Source: Pseudomonas sp. MPC6 (lineage in GTDB: Bacteria > Pseudomonadota > Gammaproteobacteria > Pseudomonadales > Pseudomonadaceae). From it: DNA of 64,000 nucleotides. The position numbers and the translations under genes were made by a program. The stretch is from positions 248,001-312,000 of the forward strand of contig NZ_CP034782.1 in assembly GCF_006094435.1 (NCBI RefSeq). The letters are read 5' to 3'. Positions within the stretch are counted from its first letter, which is position 1, and every line of letters starts with the position of its first letter. This document shows positions 28,110-37,480 of this stretch, one piece after another. Under the pieces are notes generated by a model. It ran no database searches, had not been told where the DNA came from, and saw nothing but the letters and a program-made list of their open reading frames with translations.

Positions 28110-28444
28110 AACACCAGCCCTCCTATTGCAGAGATACCTGTCACGCAGAGCATCAGGAAGAACACAGTCAGAACGCGGTTTACAATCGCTCCTCTCCACC
28201 CCAATACTTCAAATGCGACAGTACGCAGTCCAATGGAAGAGTGAACAGCAGCTGCAATCGTGAATACCGAGTAGAAAACTCCCATGACATAATTTTCGCT
28301 GGTGCGCTGCAAAATTTCAGCCGAAGACAACCCACCCTGAATCGCGATAATCATCCCAACGATATGTATCACCACAAACAATCCCAGTAACATGGCGCTA
28401 ACACGATGCAAGAGCCACAACTTGAACTCGATTCGAGTGCTCAT
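28106..28444 (-). CDS. succinate dehydrogenase-like membrane anchor, SdhC type
   Basis: The 112-residue protein has three membrane segments with LWLLHRVSAMLLGLFVVIHI at its start, a common pattern in two-anchor quinone-reducing complexes. The start overlaps the iron-sulfur subunit stop as ATGA. A full set of anchors means the oxidation is linked to the respiratory chain. Confidence 0.88.
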   Translation of the reverse strand: MSTRIEFKLWLLHRVSAMLLGLFVVIHIVGMIIAIQGGLSSAEILQRTSENYVMGVFYSVFTIAAAVHSSIGLRTVAFEVLGWRGAIVNRVLTVFFLMLCVTGISAIGGLVL

Positions 28445-29166
28445 ATGTCCCCCTTCAGCGTTGCAAAGGCTACCGCCCTTTTAAGGCCGGCAATGGAACG
28501 TGTAGGATTCAGTTCCAATGGGCAGCGGGCCATACACTGGGAGTTGGTATGGCAGTTCTGACAGCCGCCATCACCGCTCACTGCTTTCAGGCGCTCTGGG
28601 TTCGCGAAGTCTTTGGCATCATTGATCAGTGACCAGGCACGTTGGAGTGCCGCAGGGCCCAGGTAGGCGGGGTTAGACGCCACCACATCACAGGCGGCGT
28701 AGCAGATGCCACAATTAATACATTCGATGGCCTCGTCGACTTTCGCGCGCTGCTTGTCTTGCGGCTTGATTGGCGCGAACTCCTGCACCGCCGATTCTGC
28801 CGGCTCAAATCGGCCTTTGGCTTGCTGCCACTTGTCAAAGAATGGTTCCATATCAACCACCAAATCTTTGACAACCGGCAAGTTAGCCAGCGGCTCAAGC
28901 CTCAATGCATCATTCTCTACGACGTTGCGTACCAAGGTGCGGCAGGTCCAGCGAGGCTTGCCGTTAACCTGCATTGCACAGGAACCACACATACCGACCC
29001 TGCAGGCAAATCGATACGACAGGGAACTATCAACCGATCGCTGAATATGGGTCAAAAGATCAAGAATTGTTTGCTCCTCAACAAAAGGAACCTGGAACTC
29101 TTCAAAACCACCTTCCTCTTTTCCTCGCCAGACTGATACGGTTATTTTTTTGTGATTATGTTCCAT
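28441..29166 (-). CDS. succinate dehydrogenase/fumarate reductase-like iron-sulfur subunit
   Basis: The 241-residue protein has the 2Fe-2S motif CRVGMCGSCAMQVNGKPRWTC and, further on, CINCGICYAAC and CQNCHTNSQCMARCP for the other two clusters. It carries electrons from the flavoprotein to the anchors. It is the first gene of the operon; the ATG at 29166 follows GAGG. The order B-C-D-A and coupling to a fumarase-like pair differ from the housekeeping sdhCDAB operon of pseudomonads. This is therefore a second, specialised complex. Confidence 0.92.
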   Translation of the reverse strand: MEHNHKKITVSVWRGKEEGGFEEFQVPFVEEQTILDLLTHIQRSVDSSLSYRFACRVGMCGSCAMQVNGKPRWTCRTLVRNVVENDALRLEPLANLPVVKDLVVDMEPFFDKWQQAKGRFEPAESAVQEFAPIKPQDKQRAKVDEAIECINCGICYAACDVVASNPAYLGPAALQRAWSLINDAKDFANPERLKAVSGDGGCQNCHTNSQCMARCPLELNPTRSIAGLKRAVAFATLKGDI

Positions 29167-29296
29167 ATTTTTTGCGCCTCACCGGAAGTACATGACTGCA
29201 GAATTACTGGCTACCGTTTCATACAGTCGATCTTATAACCGCAGATCTACTTATGCCATCCATATAAATTTAATAACAGCTTAAGGATTTATTAAT

Positions 29297-29930
29297 ATGA
29301 TGGTCGAGCAACGCCGTCCCTTTCCTGCTGAACTCATTTGCGAGGCTGCCGATCGCGTGCTCAAGCAATACAGTTACATAGAAGCCAGCCGTTCACTCGG
29401 CATTGGCAAGTCGGCACTCCGCCGCTGGGCCAGCCAGGCTCAGCAGGAGCGCGAAGGTCTCACTCCGCAGAGCAAAGCACTGACACCGGAACAGCAAAAA
29501 TCCAGGAGCTGGAAGCCCGGATCATCAGCCTCGGACGGGAGAGATCGATACTAAAAGGCTACCGCGCTCTGATGTCGGAAGATCACGAAAATACGTGCTG
29601 ATCATTCAGCTTAGCGTCCATGATCCGGTTGATTGACAGTGCAATGTGATTGAAATCAACCGCTCAAGCTACTACGCCCACCGCCTCAGGTGCCGGACTC
29701 CTGATGTCGAACGGCTTCAGTTGTGCAGCCGGGTGAGTGAGCTGTTCTCGCAAAGCGCAGTGCTGCAGGTAGCCGCACATCCTGTTGATGATGGGTAAAG
29801 ACGGTAAATGAGCAACTGGGTCGGTTCAAGGTGCGCAGCTTGATGCGTGCGCTTGAACTCATAAACAAGCAGCCGGGGTCGCTTGCCTACAAACAAGCGT
29901 AAGCGATCCATGAACACCGTCTTCCAATAA
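29297..29930 (+). mobile_element. IS3-family element remnant (orfA and orfB pieces)
   Basis: An orfA-like frame starts at 29297 (MMVEQRRPFPAELICEAADR, then SRSLGIGKSALRRWASQ) and shifts frame near 29500 into IQELEARIISLGRERSILK. Pieces of orfB follow (INRSSYYAHRLR, TPDVERLQLCSRVSELF) with stops and large gaps. The element is dead. It separates the catabolic operon from the porin. Confidence 0.75.
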
Positions 29931-29944
29931 ATGGGGTTGATGCT

Positions 29945-30210
29945 TACTGTGGCGTCGCTGGTGTGCAGTTCCACAGCAGCAGCGCTTCGTAGCCCTCGAC
30001 GCTGTTGACCTGAGGCAGGCACTCGAGGATGTGGTGCACGTAGGCGTAGGTCTCTTGGCCGTTGGCCTTGGCGGTTTCCACCAAGCTGTAGAGTTGGGCA
30101 CTGGCGGTCGCGTCTTTGGGCGTGTCGCTGACTCGACTCACAGGATCGGAACGCGTCGCCGCCATCCAGAACCTGCTGGCCATCGCCAAACTGAACGGAT
30201 ATTGAGCCAT
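29945..30210 (-). mobile_element. IS66-family transposase C-terminal fragment
   Basis: The minus strand reads ASAQLYSLVETAKANGQE and LECLPQVNSVEGYEALLL, the C-terminal end of IS66 transposases. The rest is absent. Confidence 0.65.
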
Positions 30211-30369
30211 CCGCCTGGCTCAAGGACACGTTGGAAAAGCTTCCCGCCTGGCCAACAACGAATCGATGAGCTATTGCCCCTCAGCGCCGAAACCTGAGTA
30301 AAGGTGCCGGCCGGACGTACGATCAACTGCGCGGCTGCGCTCGGGCTCCACAGGGCGGAACCATAAAAG

Positions 30370-30400
30370 CACCCTGCGAAAGGCTAGCCTTCGCAGGGTG
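30370..30400 (-). terminator. terminator downstream of the OprD porin gene
   Basis: CACCCTGCGAA and TTCGCAGGGTG arms form an 11-bp stem. On the minus strand it is followed by CTTTTAT. It lies about 110 bases past the porin stop codon. Confidence 0.7.
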
Positions 30401-30511
30401 TGGGAATGACGATCTCATCAGGCAAGCCCGTAGCGCGACCCAGGCTTGCCTGAGCTACTCCGCCAAACAGGATGCAACTACCTGACAGCCCCGTCAGCAA
30501 CGAGGCAACTG

Positions 30512-31765
30512 TCAGAGCAGCGGCAGGGTGTAGCTGGCGATCAGACGGTTTTCGTCGATATCGTTGGTGAAGTTCGAACGCACCATGGCATTGCGCCAGC
30601 GCACGCTGAAGTTCTTCAGGGTGCCTTCCTGGAACACGTACATCAACTCGGTGTCGCGCTCCCACTCCTTGCCGTCGCCGGCAGCGTCCAGATCGACGTT
30701 ATCACCGCTCAGGTAGCGGGTCATGAAGGTCAGCCCAGGGATACCGATGCCAGCGAAGTTGTAGTCGTAACGCACCTGCCAGGACGTCTCGTCCTTGTTG
30801 GCGAAATCGCTGATCTGCACATAGTTGACGAGGAACGGGTCGGTGCCGTTGAGATAGGCGAAGCCGGTGTCGCCGCTCATATTCTGGTAGCCGATGCCGA
30901 ATTTGTGCACGCCCAGGCCATAGGTGAGCATCGCGCCCAGCGCCTTGTTGTCGACGTTGCTGTGGCCGTCCCCGGTGGAATGCGCATAGCGCAAATCAGT
31001 CTTCAGGCTCTGCCCTTCGCCCAGCGGCAGCACATGCACCAGGTTGAAGGAGTTCTGCGTATACAGATCCTCCAGGTTGGAGTGGTAGTAGGCCGTGCTC
31101 AGCTCCTTGTTGAGCTGGTAGGTGCCGCCGAGGAACCGGAAGGAATCGGTCAGGATACCATCGGTGAAGGTGAAGTCGCGCCGGCTACCGGCGGTCATAG
31201 ACAGGTCTTCGAAATCGCCAGAATTGCGGTTGTTGACCTCGCGCACATAGCCGCCATCGAGGGTCAGGCCGTCGATTTCCTGGGAAAGCAGTTGGCCGCC
31301 CTTGAATACCTGCGGTGTCAGGCGGCTGTCGCTGGAGGAAATGGCCATGTTCTTGAACTGCATGCTGCCGACGCGTAGGGTGGTCTTGGACAGCTTGGCC
31401 TTGGCGGCCACCGCCAGGTCGGAGGAGTAATCCTGGGAGCCGCCCGAGCGGTCGGGCACCAGCAGACCACTGCCGGCGGTGCCCCCTCCTGAGTCCAGCT
31501 TGAAGCCGAGCATGCCGATGGCATCGATGCCGAAGCCCGCCGTACCCTCGGTATAGCCGGAGTTCATGCGCAGAATGAAACCTTGCGCCCATTCTTCCTG
31601 TTTGGCCTGGCTGGCGGCGGCCTGACGGAAATCACGATTGAAATAGAAGTTGCGCGCTTCGATGCTGGCCTTGCTGTCCTTGATGAATTCGGCGTTGGCG
31701 ACTTGGCTCAGGGACATGCCCAGAGTGACGGCGACTACGGCCAGCGCCAGGGAGGTCTTTCTCAT
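30512..31765 (-). CDS. OprD-family outer-membrane porin
   Basis: The 417-residue protein has a signal peptide (MRKTSLALAVVAVTLGMSLS to about residue 24) and the OprD start EFIKDSKASIEARNFYFNRDF. Repeated beta-strand pairs follow, ending in a typical terminal strand (RLIASYTLPLL). OprD porins admit small carboxylates and amino acids. The ATG at 31765 follows GGAG. It lies downstream of the Tct importer and TauE genes on the same strand, so it likely admits the same substrate across the outer membrane. Confidence 0.93.
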   Translation of the reverse strand: MRKTSLALAVVAVTLGMSLSQVANAEFIKDSKASIEARNFYFNRDFRQAAASQAKQEEWAQGFILRMNSGYTEGTAGFGIDAIGMLGFKLDSGGGTAGSGLLVPDRSGGSQDYSSDLAVAAKAKLSKTTLRVGSMQFKNMAISSSDSRLTPQVFKGGQLLSQEIDGLTLDGGYVREVNNRNSGDFEDLSMTAGSRRDFTFTDGILTDSFRFLGGTYQLNKELSTAYYHSNLEDLYTQNSFNLVHVLPLGEGQSLKTDLRYAHSTGDGHSNVDNKALGAMLTYGLGVHKFGIGYQNMSGDTGFAYLNGTDPFLVNYVQISDFANKDETSWQVRYDYNFAGIGIPGLTFMTRYLSGDNVDLDAAGDGKEWERDTELMYVFQEGTLKNFSVRWRNAMVRSNFTNDIDENRLIASYTLPLL

Positions 31766-32136
31766 TATGATTTTCTCCAGTATTTTTATGGGTGGCTCAT
31801 CGACACGGGCGCACACTTAGACCACGAAGAGGCAGGCACGCGCCGAATTCGTGGGCTCACTCTTGCCCGGTTCGGCGTCCGGATAGGCCGGCGGCATGCG
31901 AGGTGAACCGAAAATCTGGGGTACATGGCAACTTGATCGAAGCACCGGGACACCCTGGCGAACAGCAGGAAGATAGTCTTGCTCAGCACAATTTCCGCAT
32001 CTTCGAACCAGTACTCATCGCTGAGCAGTAATCGGGGTATCGCAAGCTCGGATCGGTATCGGGGCGGAGATTCAACGGCTTACTTTTATAAAAAATCACT
32101 TCGCGCGAAACGGGAGAAGTTCCAAAAGCCATTTCA
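31766..32136. other. intergenic region before the porin gene
   Basis: This 371-base stretch has no gene I can support. It probably holds a separate porin promoter on the minus strand. Confidence 0.45.
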
Positions 32137-32904
32137 CTAAAATAGCAAAGGGCGAGCAGCCAAAAAGACTCCAAACAGCAACAGGAAGATCCAAATGATC
32201 TTTTGAAACATATCGGCATCAAGCCGATGGGTCAGCAGATGACCAAGTATCGTAGATAGAAATGCCAACGGCAAGAAAAGTAAATAGAGGCCAATCAAAC
32301 GAGGTGTAATCAAGCCAGAAGACAAATAACTTATAGGAATTACAACGCCACTTAGAATATAGAACCCGCTAATGGTACCTTTGAACTGATCCTGACTCCA
32401 ACCTCTGAGTCCACCATAAATACTGAAAACGACACCACGGAGGGCGTAAGCAGACCCAAGCATGCCTGCAAGACCTCCGAACAGATAACTCCAGCCATCT
32501 GACTTTAACTGTAATTGCGATTTAGGCCCTAAACGCCACAAAGCCATGGCAACGAGCAAAACGCCAAGTAAGCTCTTGACCACAACTTCATTGCCTAAAC
32601 TCAACAGCATGACACCAAGAGGGATACCAACTAAGGCTGCGACGGATGTACGTTTTAGCGAACTAAGCTGCAGTGATCGCCGCCCCTGCCAAAGCGCATT
32701 AACCGAAATAGTTGTGGAGAGACAAATAATCAAAGGCACAGCTTCACGTATATCAATGAACATTGCCAGCAGAGGAACCGCCAGCAAACCATCACCAAAG
32801 CCGATCGCCGCGCGCAGCAATAATGAAAAAAAAAGTATCAAACCGATGCAACTTAGGTTATCCGACGCCATTGCCAGGCTAAGTGATGACGAGATGTATT
32901 CCAT
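32137..32904 (-). CDS. second TauE/SafE family exporter
   Basis: The 255-residue protein has about eight membrane segments with the repeated family motif (RAAIGFGDGLLAVPLLAMF and later FGGLAGMLGSAYALRG). TauE/SafE proteins export sulfite or sulfonates. It follows the TctA gene by 100 bases on the same strand, so it appears to be part of the import operon. A sulfite exporter in the same unit as a tricarboxylate-type importer suggests that the imported compound carries a sulfonate group. Confidence 0.85.
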   Translation of the reverse strand: MEYISSSLSLAMASDNLSCIGLILFFSLLLRAAIGFGDGLLAVPLLAMFIDIREAVPLIICLSTTISVNALWQGRRSLQLSSLKRTSVAALVGIPLGVMLLSLGNEVVVKSLLGVLLVAMALWRLGPKSQLQLKSDGWSYLFGGLAGMLGSAYALRGVVFSIYGGLRGWSQDQFKGTISGFYILSGVVIPISYLSSGLITPRLIGLYLLFLPLAFLSTILGHLLTHRLDADMFQKIIWIFLLLFGVFLAARPLLF

Positions 32905-33004
32905 TTATTTAGCCTATTAATAGCAAACTAAAGCGTACGCCATAATCCTGAAAATGGGACACTCCTAGATCAGTGCCCCATTCCCAAGACTCCCTAGCCT
33001 TATT

Positions 33005-34522
33005 TCACTGTTTCACTGTTTCACTGTTGGCATTAATGGCCGTGGGCTTGGCAGCAAGGCTATTCTTGATCAGGAAGAACAGCGTAAGCGCGGTGAGCGT
33101 CCAGAACACCCAAGTAATCACACTACGAAACAGTATTGAAAAATCGCCATTGGACATCAACATCGACTGCCGAAAGTTGTCCTCAAGCAAAGGGCCCAAT
33201 ATAAAAGCGATCAGAAAAGGAGCAGCAGGCACGTCCAGCCGCATCATGAGGTAGCCGAGCAAGCCTAAGACAAACATGACCAAAATATCAAACATTGAAT
33301 TGTTAACAGCATATGTCCCAAAAACGCAAAGCACCAATACCGCTGGCATGAGTATCGATTTAGGAATATCTGCAACAAATCCAAAGATACGTATGGAGAA
33401 GCCGCCAATAAAGAACAGGAAAAAAGAGCTCAAAATCAAGCCCATAAACAACGCATAAACGAGAGTGCCATTGGTCTCAAAAAGCATGGGCCCGGGTTGA
33501 ATTCCGTGAATCATGAAAGCACCGATAATGATGGCGGTGATCACATCCCCAGGAATACCCAATGCTAGCAATGGAATCAGGGTAGAGCCACAAACCCCAT
33601 TGTTACCTGATTCAGCTGCGGCAACGCCCTCAAGCTCGCCTTTACCAAAATTATCTTTATTGGGGGATTTCCGTTTCGCCTCACTGTACGAAAGAAATGC
33701 AGCAGGTGCGGCACCTATGCCCGGAATGGCTCCGAGTATGGCACCGATGATGCCGCCCCGAAAAATCGTTCGAAAGCAACGTTTATACTCTTGAAGAGTA
33801 ATGCTATTACAACCCAGCTCCCGAACCTTTCCATGGGCGTCGGATGGGTTCATGGCAAAGGCGATAATTTCCGGCAGCGCGAACAATCCGATCAGGACAG
33901 CGATGAAATTGAACCCGCCCATCAGGTTTACATTGCCCATGATAAATCGATCTGTGCCGTAAACCAGATCCAAACCGACAGTAGCAAGCAGTAACCCCAA
34001 GGCAGCAGAGACCATACCTTTCATCAACCGGTCACCGGATATTCCAGCGATAATCATCAGCGAGAACACCATCAGTGTGAAAAACTCCGGTGGCCCGAAG
34101 CTCATTGCAAAGGAAGCTAGCCAACCAGCAAATAGAATCAGCGCTAGGTTCGATATTATATCCGCCGTACAGGATGCATATAACGCCATGCTCAAAGCTT
34201 TACCCGCCTGCCCCTTTTCAGCCAGAGGATATCCATCCAGCACGGTCGCACTGGAAGCCGGCGTACCGGGAGTCTTGATCAGAATCGCCGGTATGGAACC
34301 ACCAAAAACACCGCCCTTATATACCCCCAGAAGCAACAGAATACCCACTACAGGTTCCAGCGCGAAGGTAAAAGGTAGGGTGAGCGCCACCGCCATAGTG
34401 GCAGACATACCTGGAATAGCCCCGCAAATCACACCAATAGCAACGCCAATCGCAAGTGCAAGGATACTGTCAAACTGAGCAACCAGCGAAAAAGCCCCCA
34501 TCAACGTATCAAGAAAACTCAT
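33005..34522 (-). CDS. tctA: tripartite tricarboxylate transporter large permease, TctA
   Basis: The 505-residue protein shows the TctA motifs GAIPGMSATMAVALTLPFTF and AIPGIGAAPAAFLSYSEAKR with about eleven membrane segments. It starts with an ATGA overlap on tctB. It forms the channel of a TTT importer for di- or tricarboxylate-like anions. Confidence 0.93.
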   Translation of the reverse strand: MSFLDTLMGAFSLVAQFDSILALAIGVAIGVICGAIPGMSATMAVALTLPFTFALEPVVGILLLLGVYKGGVFGGSIPAILIKTPGTPASSATVLDGYPLAEKGQAGKALSMALYASCTADIISNLALILFAGWLASFAMSFGPPEFFTLMVFSLMIIAGISGDRLMKGMVSAALGLLLATVGLDLVYGTDRFIMGNVNLMGGFNFIAVLIGLFALPEIIAFAMNPSDAHGKVRELGCNSITLQEYKRCFRTIFRGGIIGAILGAIPGIGAAPAAFLSYSEAKRKSPNKDNFGKGELEGVAAAESGNNGVCGSTLIPLLALGIPGDVITAIIIGAFMIHGIQPGPMLFETNGTLVYALFMGLILSSFFLFFIGGFSIRIFGFVADIPKSILMPAVLVLCVFGTYAVNNSMFDILVMFVLGLLGYLMMRLDVPAAPFLIAFILGPLLEDNFRQSMLMSNGDFSILFRSVITWVFWTLTALTLFFLIKNSLAAKPTAINANSETVKQ

Positions 34523-35013
34523 GGCAACCTCGCAAATTCACTTTGGGGAATGTCGATGCCCGCAACATGATAGAAAAAGGCATATAGTGCTGCGGGCAAA
34601 AGAATTCCAACAGCTACTGCCGTAAAGCGATATCCAGTCTTGCAGAATGCTATTGATAGTATTATGTATGCAATGCTGGAACCCCAAACCATTCCAAGAT
34701 AAGGTAGCAGCAAATAGTAACCAGATAGAAACACAACAAAAACGGACATTCGAAAAGCGGTTTCACATGAAGTCGTTTCGAAAGAGTTAGCGTGAGGCTC
34801 AGACCTCCTGTTAAGCATTATATTTAACATCATGCATATACCAAGAATCAGCAATACCCATGACACAACCTTAGGCCAGAACGCCGGGTCAAGAACCGCA
34901 ATAGCTATAGATTGGGGCGAAACAACTGCGACAGGTATCAGAAAGAGTATAAACAGAAGGCCAGAGGCAAACACGCCTCCACCGACCACTAGCTCCTTTT
35001 TATTGATGAGCAT
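34519..35013 (-). CDS. tctB: tripartite tricarboxylate transporter small permease, TctB
   Basis: The 164-residue protein has four membrane segments typical of TctB. The frame extends further upstream, but the ATG at 35013 (MLINKKELVVGG) fits the family and has GAGG before it. It pairs with TctA and the binding protein TctC. Confidence 0.88.
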   Translation of the reverse strand: MLINKKELVVGGGVFASGLLFILFLIPVAVVSPQSIAIAVLDPAFWPKVVSWVLLILGICMMLNIMLNRRSEPHANSFETTSCETAFRMSVFVVFLSGYYLLLPYLGMVWGSSIAYIILSIAFCKTGYRFTAVAVGILLPAALYAFFYHVAGIDIPQSEFARLP

Positions 35014-35079
35014 ATCGGCAACCTCATTAATGTATAAAAATATGTACTCTATACTTGGCACACATAATATAACCAACCA

Positions 35080-36090
35080 TTAACTAGCTTCCATACCCAA
35101 CTTATCTACCAAGCTCTTGAAGATAATGTACTGTTTGTTAATGAACTCTTCCGACTCTTTTGCCCCCATATTGACGATAACGGAGCCAAGTTTTTCCATG
35201 CTACCTACGAACTCGGGGTCACGGGTCGCCGCAGCTAGCCATTTTTCCCAGGATTTGACAGCCTCCATATCCATATCTTTGGGTCCAGCGATTCCTGTCC
35301 AACCCAGTAGCGTCTCGAGCTCTGGATGATTCAGCTCAGACGCCGTGGGAGCATCGATTCCGTTGATTCGCTCCTTGGTCGTTACAATAAGCGGGGTCAT
35401 CAGGCCATTATTGATGAAGCCTGCCAGGGTCGATGAATTATCACAGATAAAGGTCGCTGTACCGTTAAGTACCGCCGTGACCGCTTCGCCGCCGCCACGC
35501 ATTGGCAGGTGAATGGCCATTTCCAGCGGTTTTTTTACACCGAAGGCATCCAATATCATGACCGCAGACAACTGAAGAAAAGAGCCGACCCCGGAGGAGC
35601 TATAACTTACTGTTCCTGGGTTGGATTGCACCTTGCTTACCAGCTGTTCCATAGAATCGATCCCACTGTCGCTGTTCGTTGCGCAGACAATTGGGTTTAT
35701 TTCGTACACCCCAACAAATTTGAAGTCTGATAACGCATAGGGAAGGTTACTCTTCATGGCGGGATTTACGGTATGGGAGCCAACACGTGCGGCAAGCACT
35801 GTATAGCCGTCACCCTTCGCGTGAGCAACGCTGGCCGAACCTGTCACTCCGCCTGCACCGGTGCGGTTTACGATCACCAGAGGCTTGGAGACTTCGCCAG
35901 AAAGGGAACGTGCCAAGGCGCGTGCCGAAATATCGGTAGCACCACCTGGTCCATAGGGAATCACTAACGATATTGGGCGCTTTGGATACTCAGCCATAGC
36001 CGGAGCTGAAAGCATGAGCCCTATGCTTAGGCACAGGCCCGCCTTGACTACCTTGTGAATATCCTTAAATGATTTGGTTTTTTTTGTCAT
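35080..36090 (-). CDS. tctC: tripartite tricarboxylate transporter solute-binding protein, TctC (Bug family)
   Basis: The 336-residue protein has a signal peptide ending near APAMA and the Bug-family start YPKRPISLVIPYGPGGATD with the substrate-binding loops. It captures the acid in the periplasm. It is the first gene of the operon, divergent from a LysR regulator, the usual layout for inducible Tct systems. Confidence 0.92.
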   Translation of the reverse strand: MTKKTKSFKDIHKVVKAGLCLSIGLMLSAPAMAEYPKRPISLVIPYGPGGATDISARALARSLSGEVSKPLVIVNRTGAGGVTGSASVAHAKGDGYTVLAARVGSHTVNPAMKSNLPYALSDFKFVGVYEINPIVCATNSDSGIDSMEQLVSKVQSNPGTVSYSSSGVGSFLQLSAVMILDAFGVKKPLEMAIHLPMRGGGEAVTAVLNGTATFICDNSSTLAGFINNGLMTPLIVTTKERINGIDAPTASELNHPELETLLGWTGIAGPKDMDMEAVKSWEKWLAAATRDPEFVGSMEKLGSVIVNMGAKESEEFINKQYIIFKSLVDKLGMEAS

Positions 36091-36453
36091 TATTATTGTT
36101 CTCTGAATAGTAAATACAAACTCGCCCTCTGTTACAGAGGTGAGGTTTTATCAAAAGCCAAATTAGCGCTGATCACCTTTCACCATCCCTATCGAGCAGC
36201 AATGGCAATTACCTTGGCTCAATACAAAAAACACACTAACATCAAGGGGGATAATTACAATCTACATTTTATTAACCAAGTCTTAATATCTTTTAAAGTT
36301 GGCGACGGCGTTTTGCTCCTTGCCCAGCCGCTACTCATTCTTAATTTTTAGTAATTTTACCGATTAATATGTAGATATTTTTCAATTTTTTCTTATACTG
36401 TACCGGTGCCTGACCCAACACCATGACCCTCAGGGCTAGCCAGGAATCAGTCA
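36091..36453. promoter_or_regulatory. divergent promoter region between tctC and lysR
   Basis: This 363-base AT-rich gap lies between two divergent genes and must hold both promoters. No gene is visible. Motifs such as TTAACCAAGTCTTAATA are present, but I could not define a LysR box with confidence. Confidence 0.55.
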
Positions 36454-37341
36454 ATGTCAATTCGCCATCTCAAAACGCTCCTTGCCATCGCAGACAAGGG
36501 CTCCTTTGTGGAAGCAGCAGAAGCTGAGTTTCTTACACAGGCTGCAGTCAGCTTGCAAATGAAGGCGCTTGAGGATGAGCTCAACATGCCACTGTTCGAC
36601 CGGACACGCCGCCCGCTAACCCTGAACGAAGCCGGCATAACGATCGTCCCTAAGGCCAGGGAAATCGTCCGGAACTATGAACAACTGATGGAAACTTCGG
36701 CCATCTTTGACAAGCTGTCGGGGCAGCTTGCCCTTGGTTCGGTACCTACCATGTTAACCGGGGTGTTACCAACGGCGCTGGCAAGCCTGCGTCACTCCCT
36801 TCCACAGCTTCATATAACGGTATCCAGCGGGCTGTCCAACTCATTGATCGCACAGGTGGAAAGAGGCGCCATCGATGCCGCCATTATCAGCGAGCCTCCC
36901 ACCGAACGCCCAGGACTTAGCTGGACACCCTTTGGCATAGAACCACTGATCGTTATTGCACCCATTGATTCGCCCAATGTCCCTCCGGAAGTATTGCTGA
37001 AGACTCACCCTTTTATCCGCTTCAACAAGAATGCATGGTGTGGCCAATTAATCGACGAGCATTTGAAAAACCTGGGTATCGTCGTAAACGACGCCATGGA
37101 ACTGAATACGCTGGAAGCTATTTCCACGATGGTATATCACGGTCTTGGCGTCTCAGTTATTCCAGAACGCAATATACAGTACCCAGGCTCGCTGCCTCTA
37201 AAACGCCTCGATTTTACCCGAAAAGCGCCCCACCGGATCCTGGGCCTTATCGAGAAAGAGAACAGCAACAAGTCACATCTGACAAACGAACTAATCACTG
37301 AACTGGCTGAGACAATGCGAAAAAAGAAATGGTTAAAATAA
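36454..37341 (+). CDS. LysR family transcriptional regulator
   Basis: The 295-residue protein starts MSIRHLKTLLAIADKGSFVE with a full LysR helix-turn-helix (EAEFLTQAAVSLQMKALE) and an effector domain. The ATG follows AGGAA. It is divergent from the tctCBA-tauE-oprD operon, so it probably senses the imported acid. No other regulator lies close to the sdh-like operon, so it may control both. Confidence 0.92.
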   Translation: MSIRHLKTLLAIADKGSFVEAAEAEFLTQAAVSLQMKALEDELNMPLFDRTRRPLTLNEAGITIVPKAREIVRNYEQLMETSAIFDKLSGQLALGSVPTMLTGVLPTALASLRHSLPQLHITVSSGLSNSLIAQVERGAIDAAIISEPPTERPGLSWTPFGIEPLIVIAPIDSPNVPPEVLLKTHPFIRFNKNAWCGQLIDEHLKNLGIVVNDAMELNTLEAISTMVYHGLGVSVIPERNIQYPGSLPLKRLDFTRKAPHRILGLIEKENSNKSHLTNELITELAETMRKKKWLK

Positions 37342-37417
37342 CGCCAAATTTTAACAATATCAGGGCGGCGGCAAAAACTGAGTGCAACAACTGACCTTTC
37401 CAGTACGGTGCTGCCCC

Positions 37418-37480
37418 ATGTCCTATCACGAACTCAGCGTCGAAGAACGCGCCGCCATTCAAATCGGTCATGTCCAGGGC
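37418..37480 (+). pseudogene. IS30-family transposase start fragment
   Basis: MSYHELSVEERAAIQIGHVQG is the start of IS30 transposases. It is cut after 21 codons by a palindromic element at 37481. Confidence 0.65.

Noticed and set aside
30446-31378. Long plus-strand frame of 310 codons opposite the porin gene
   Set aside because: It is antisense to a clear OprD gene; GC-rich codon bias creates such long shadows.
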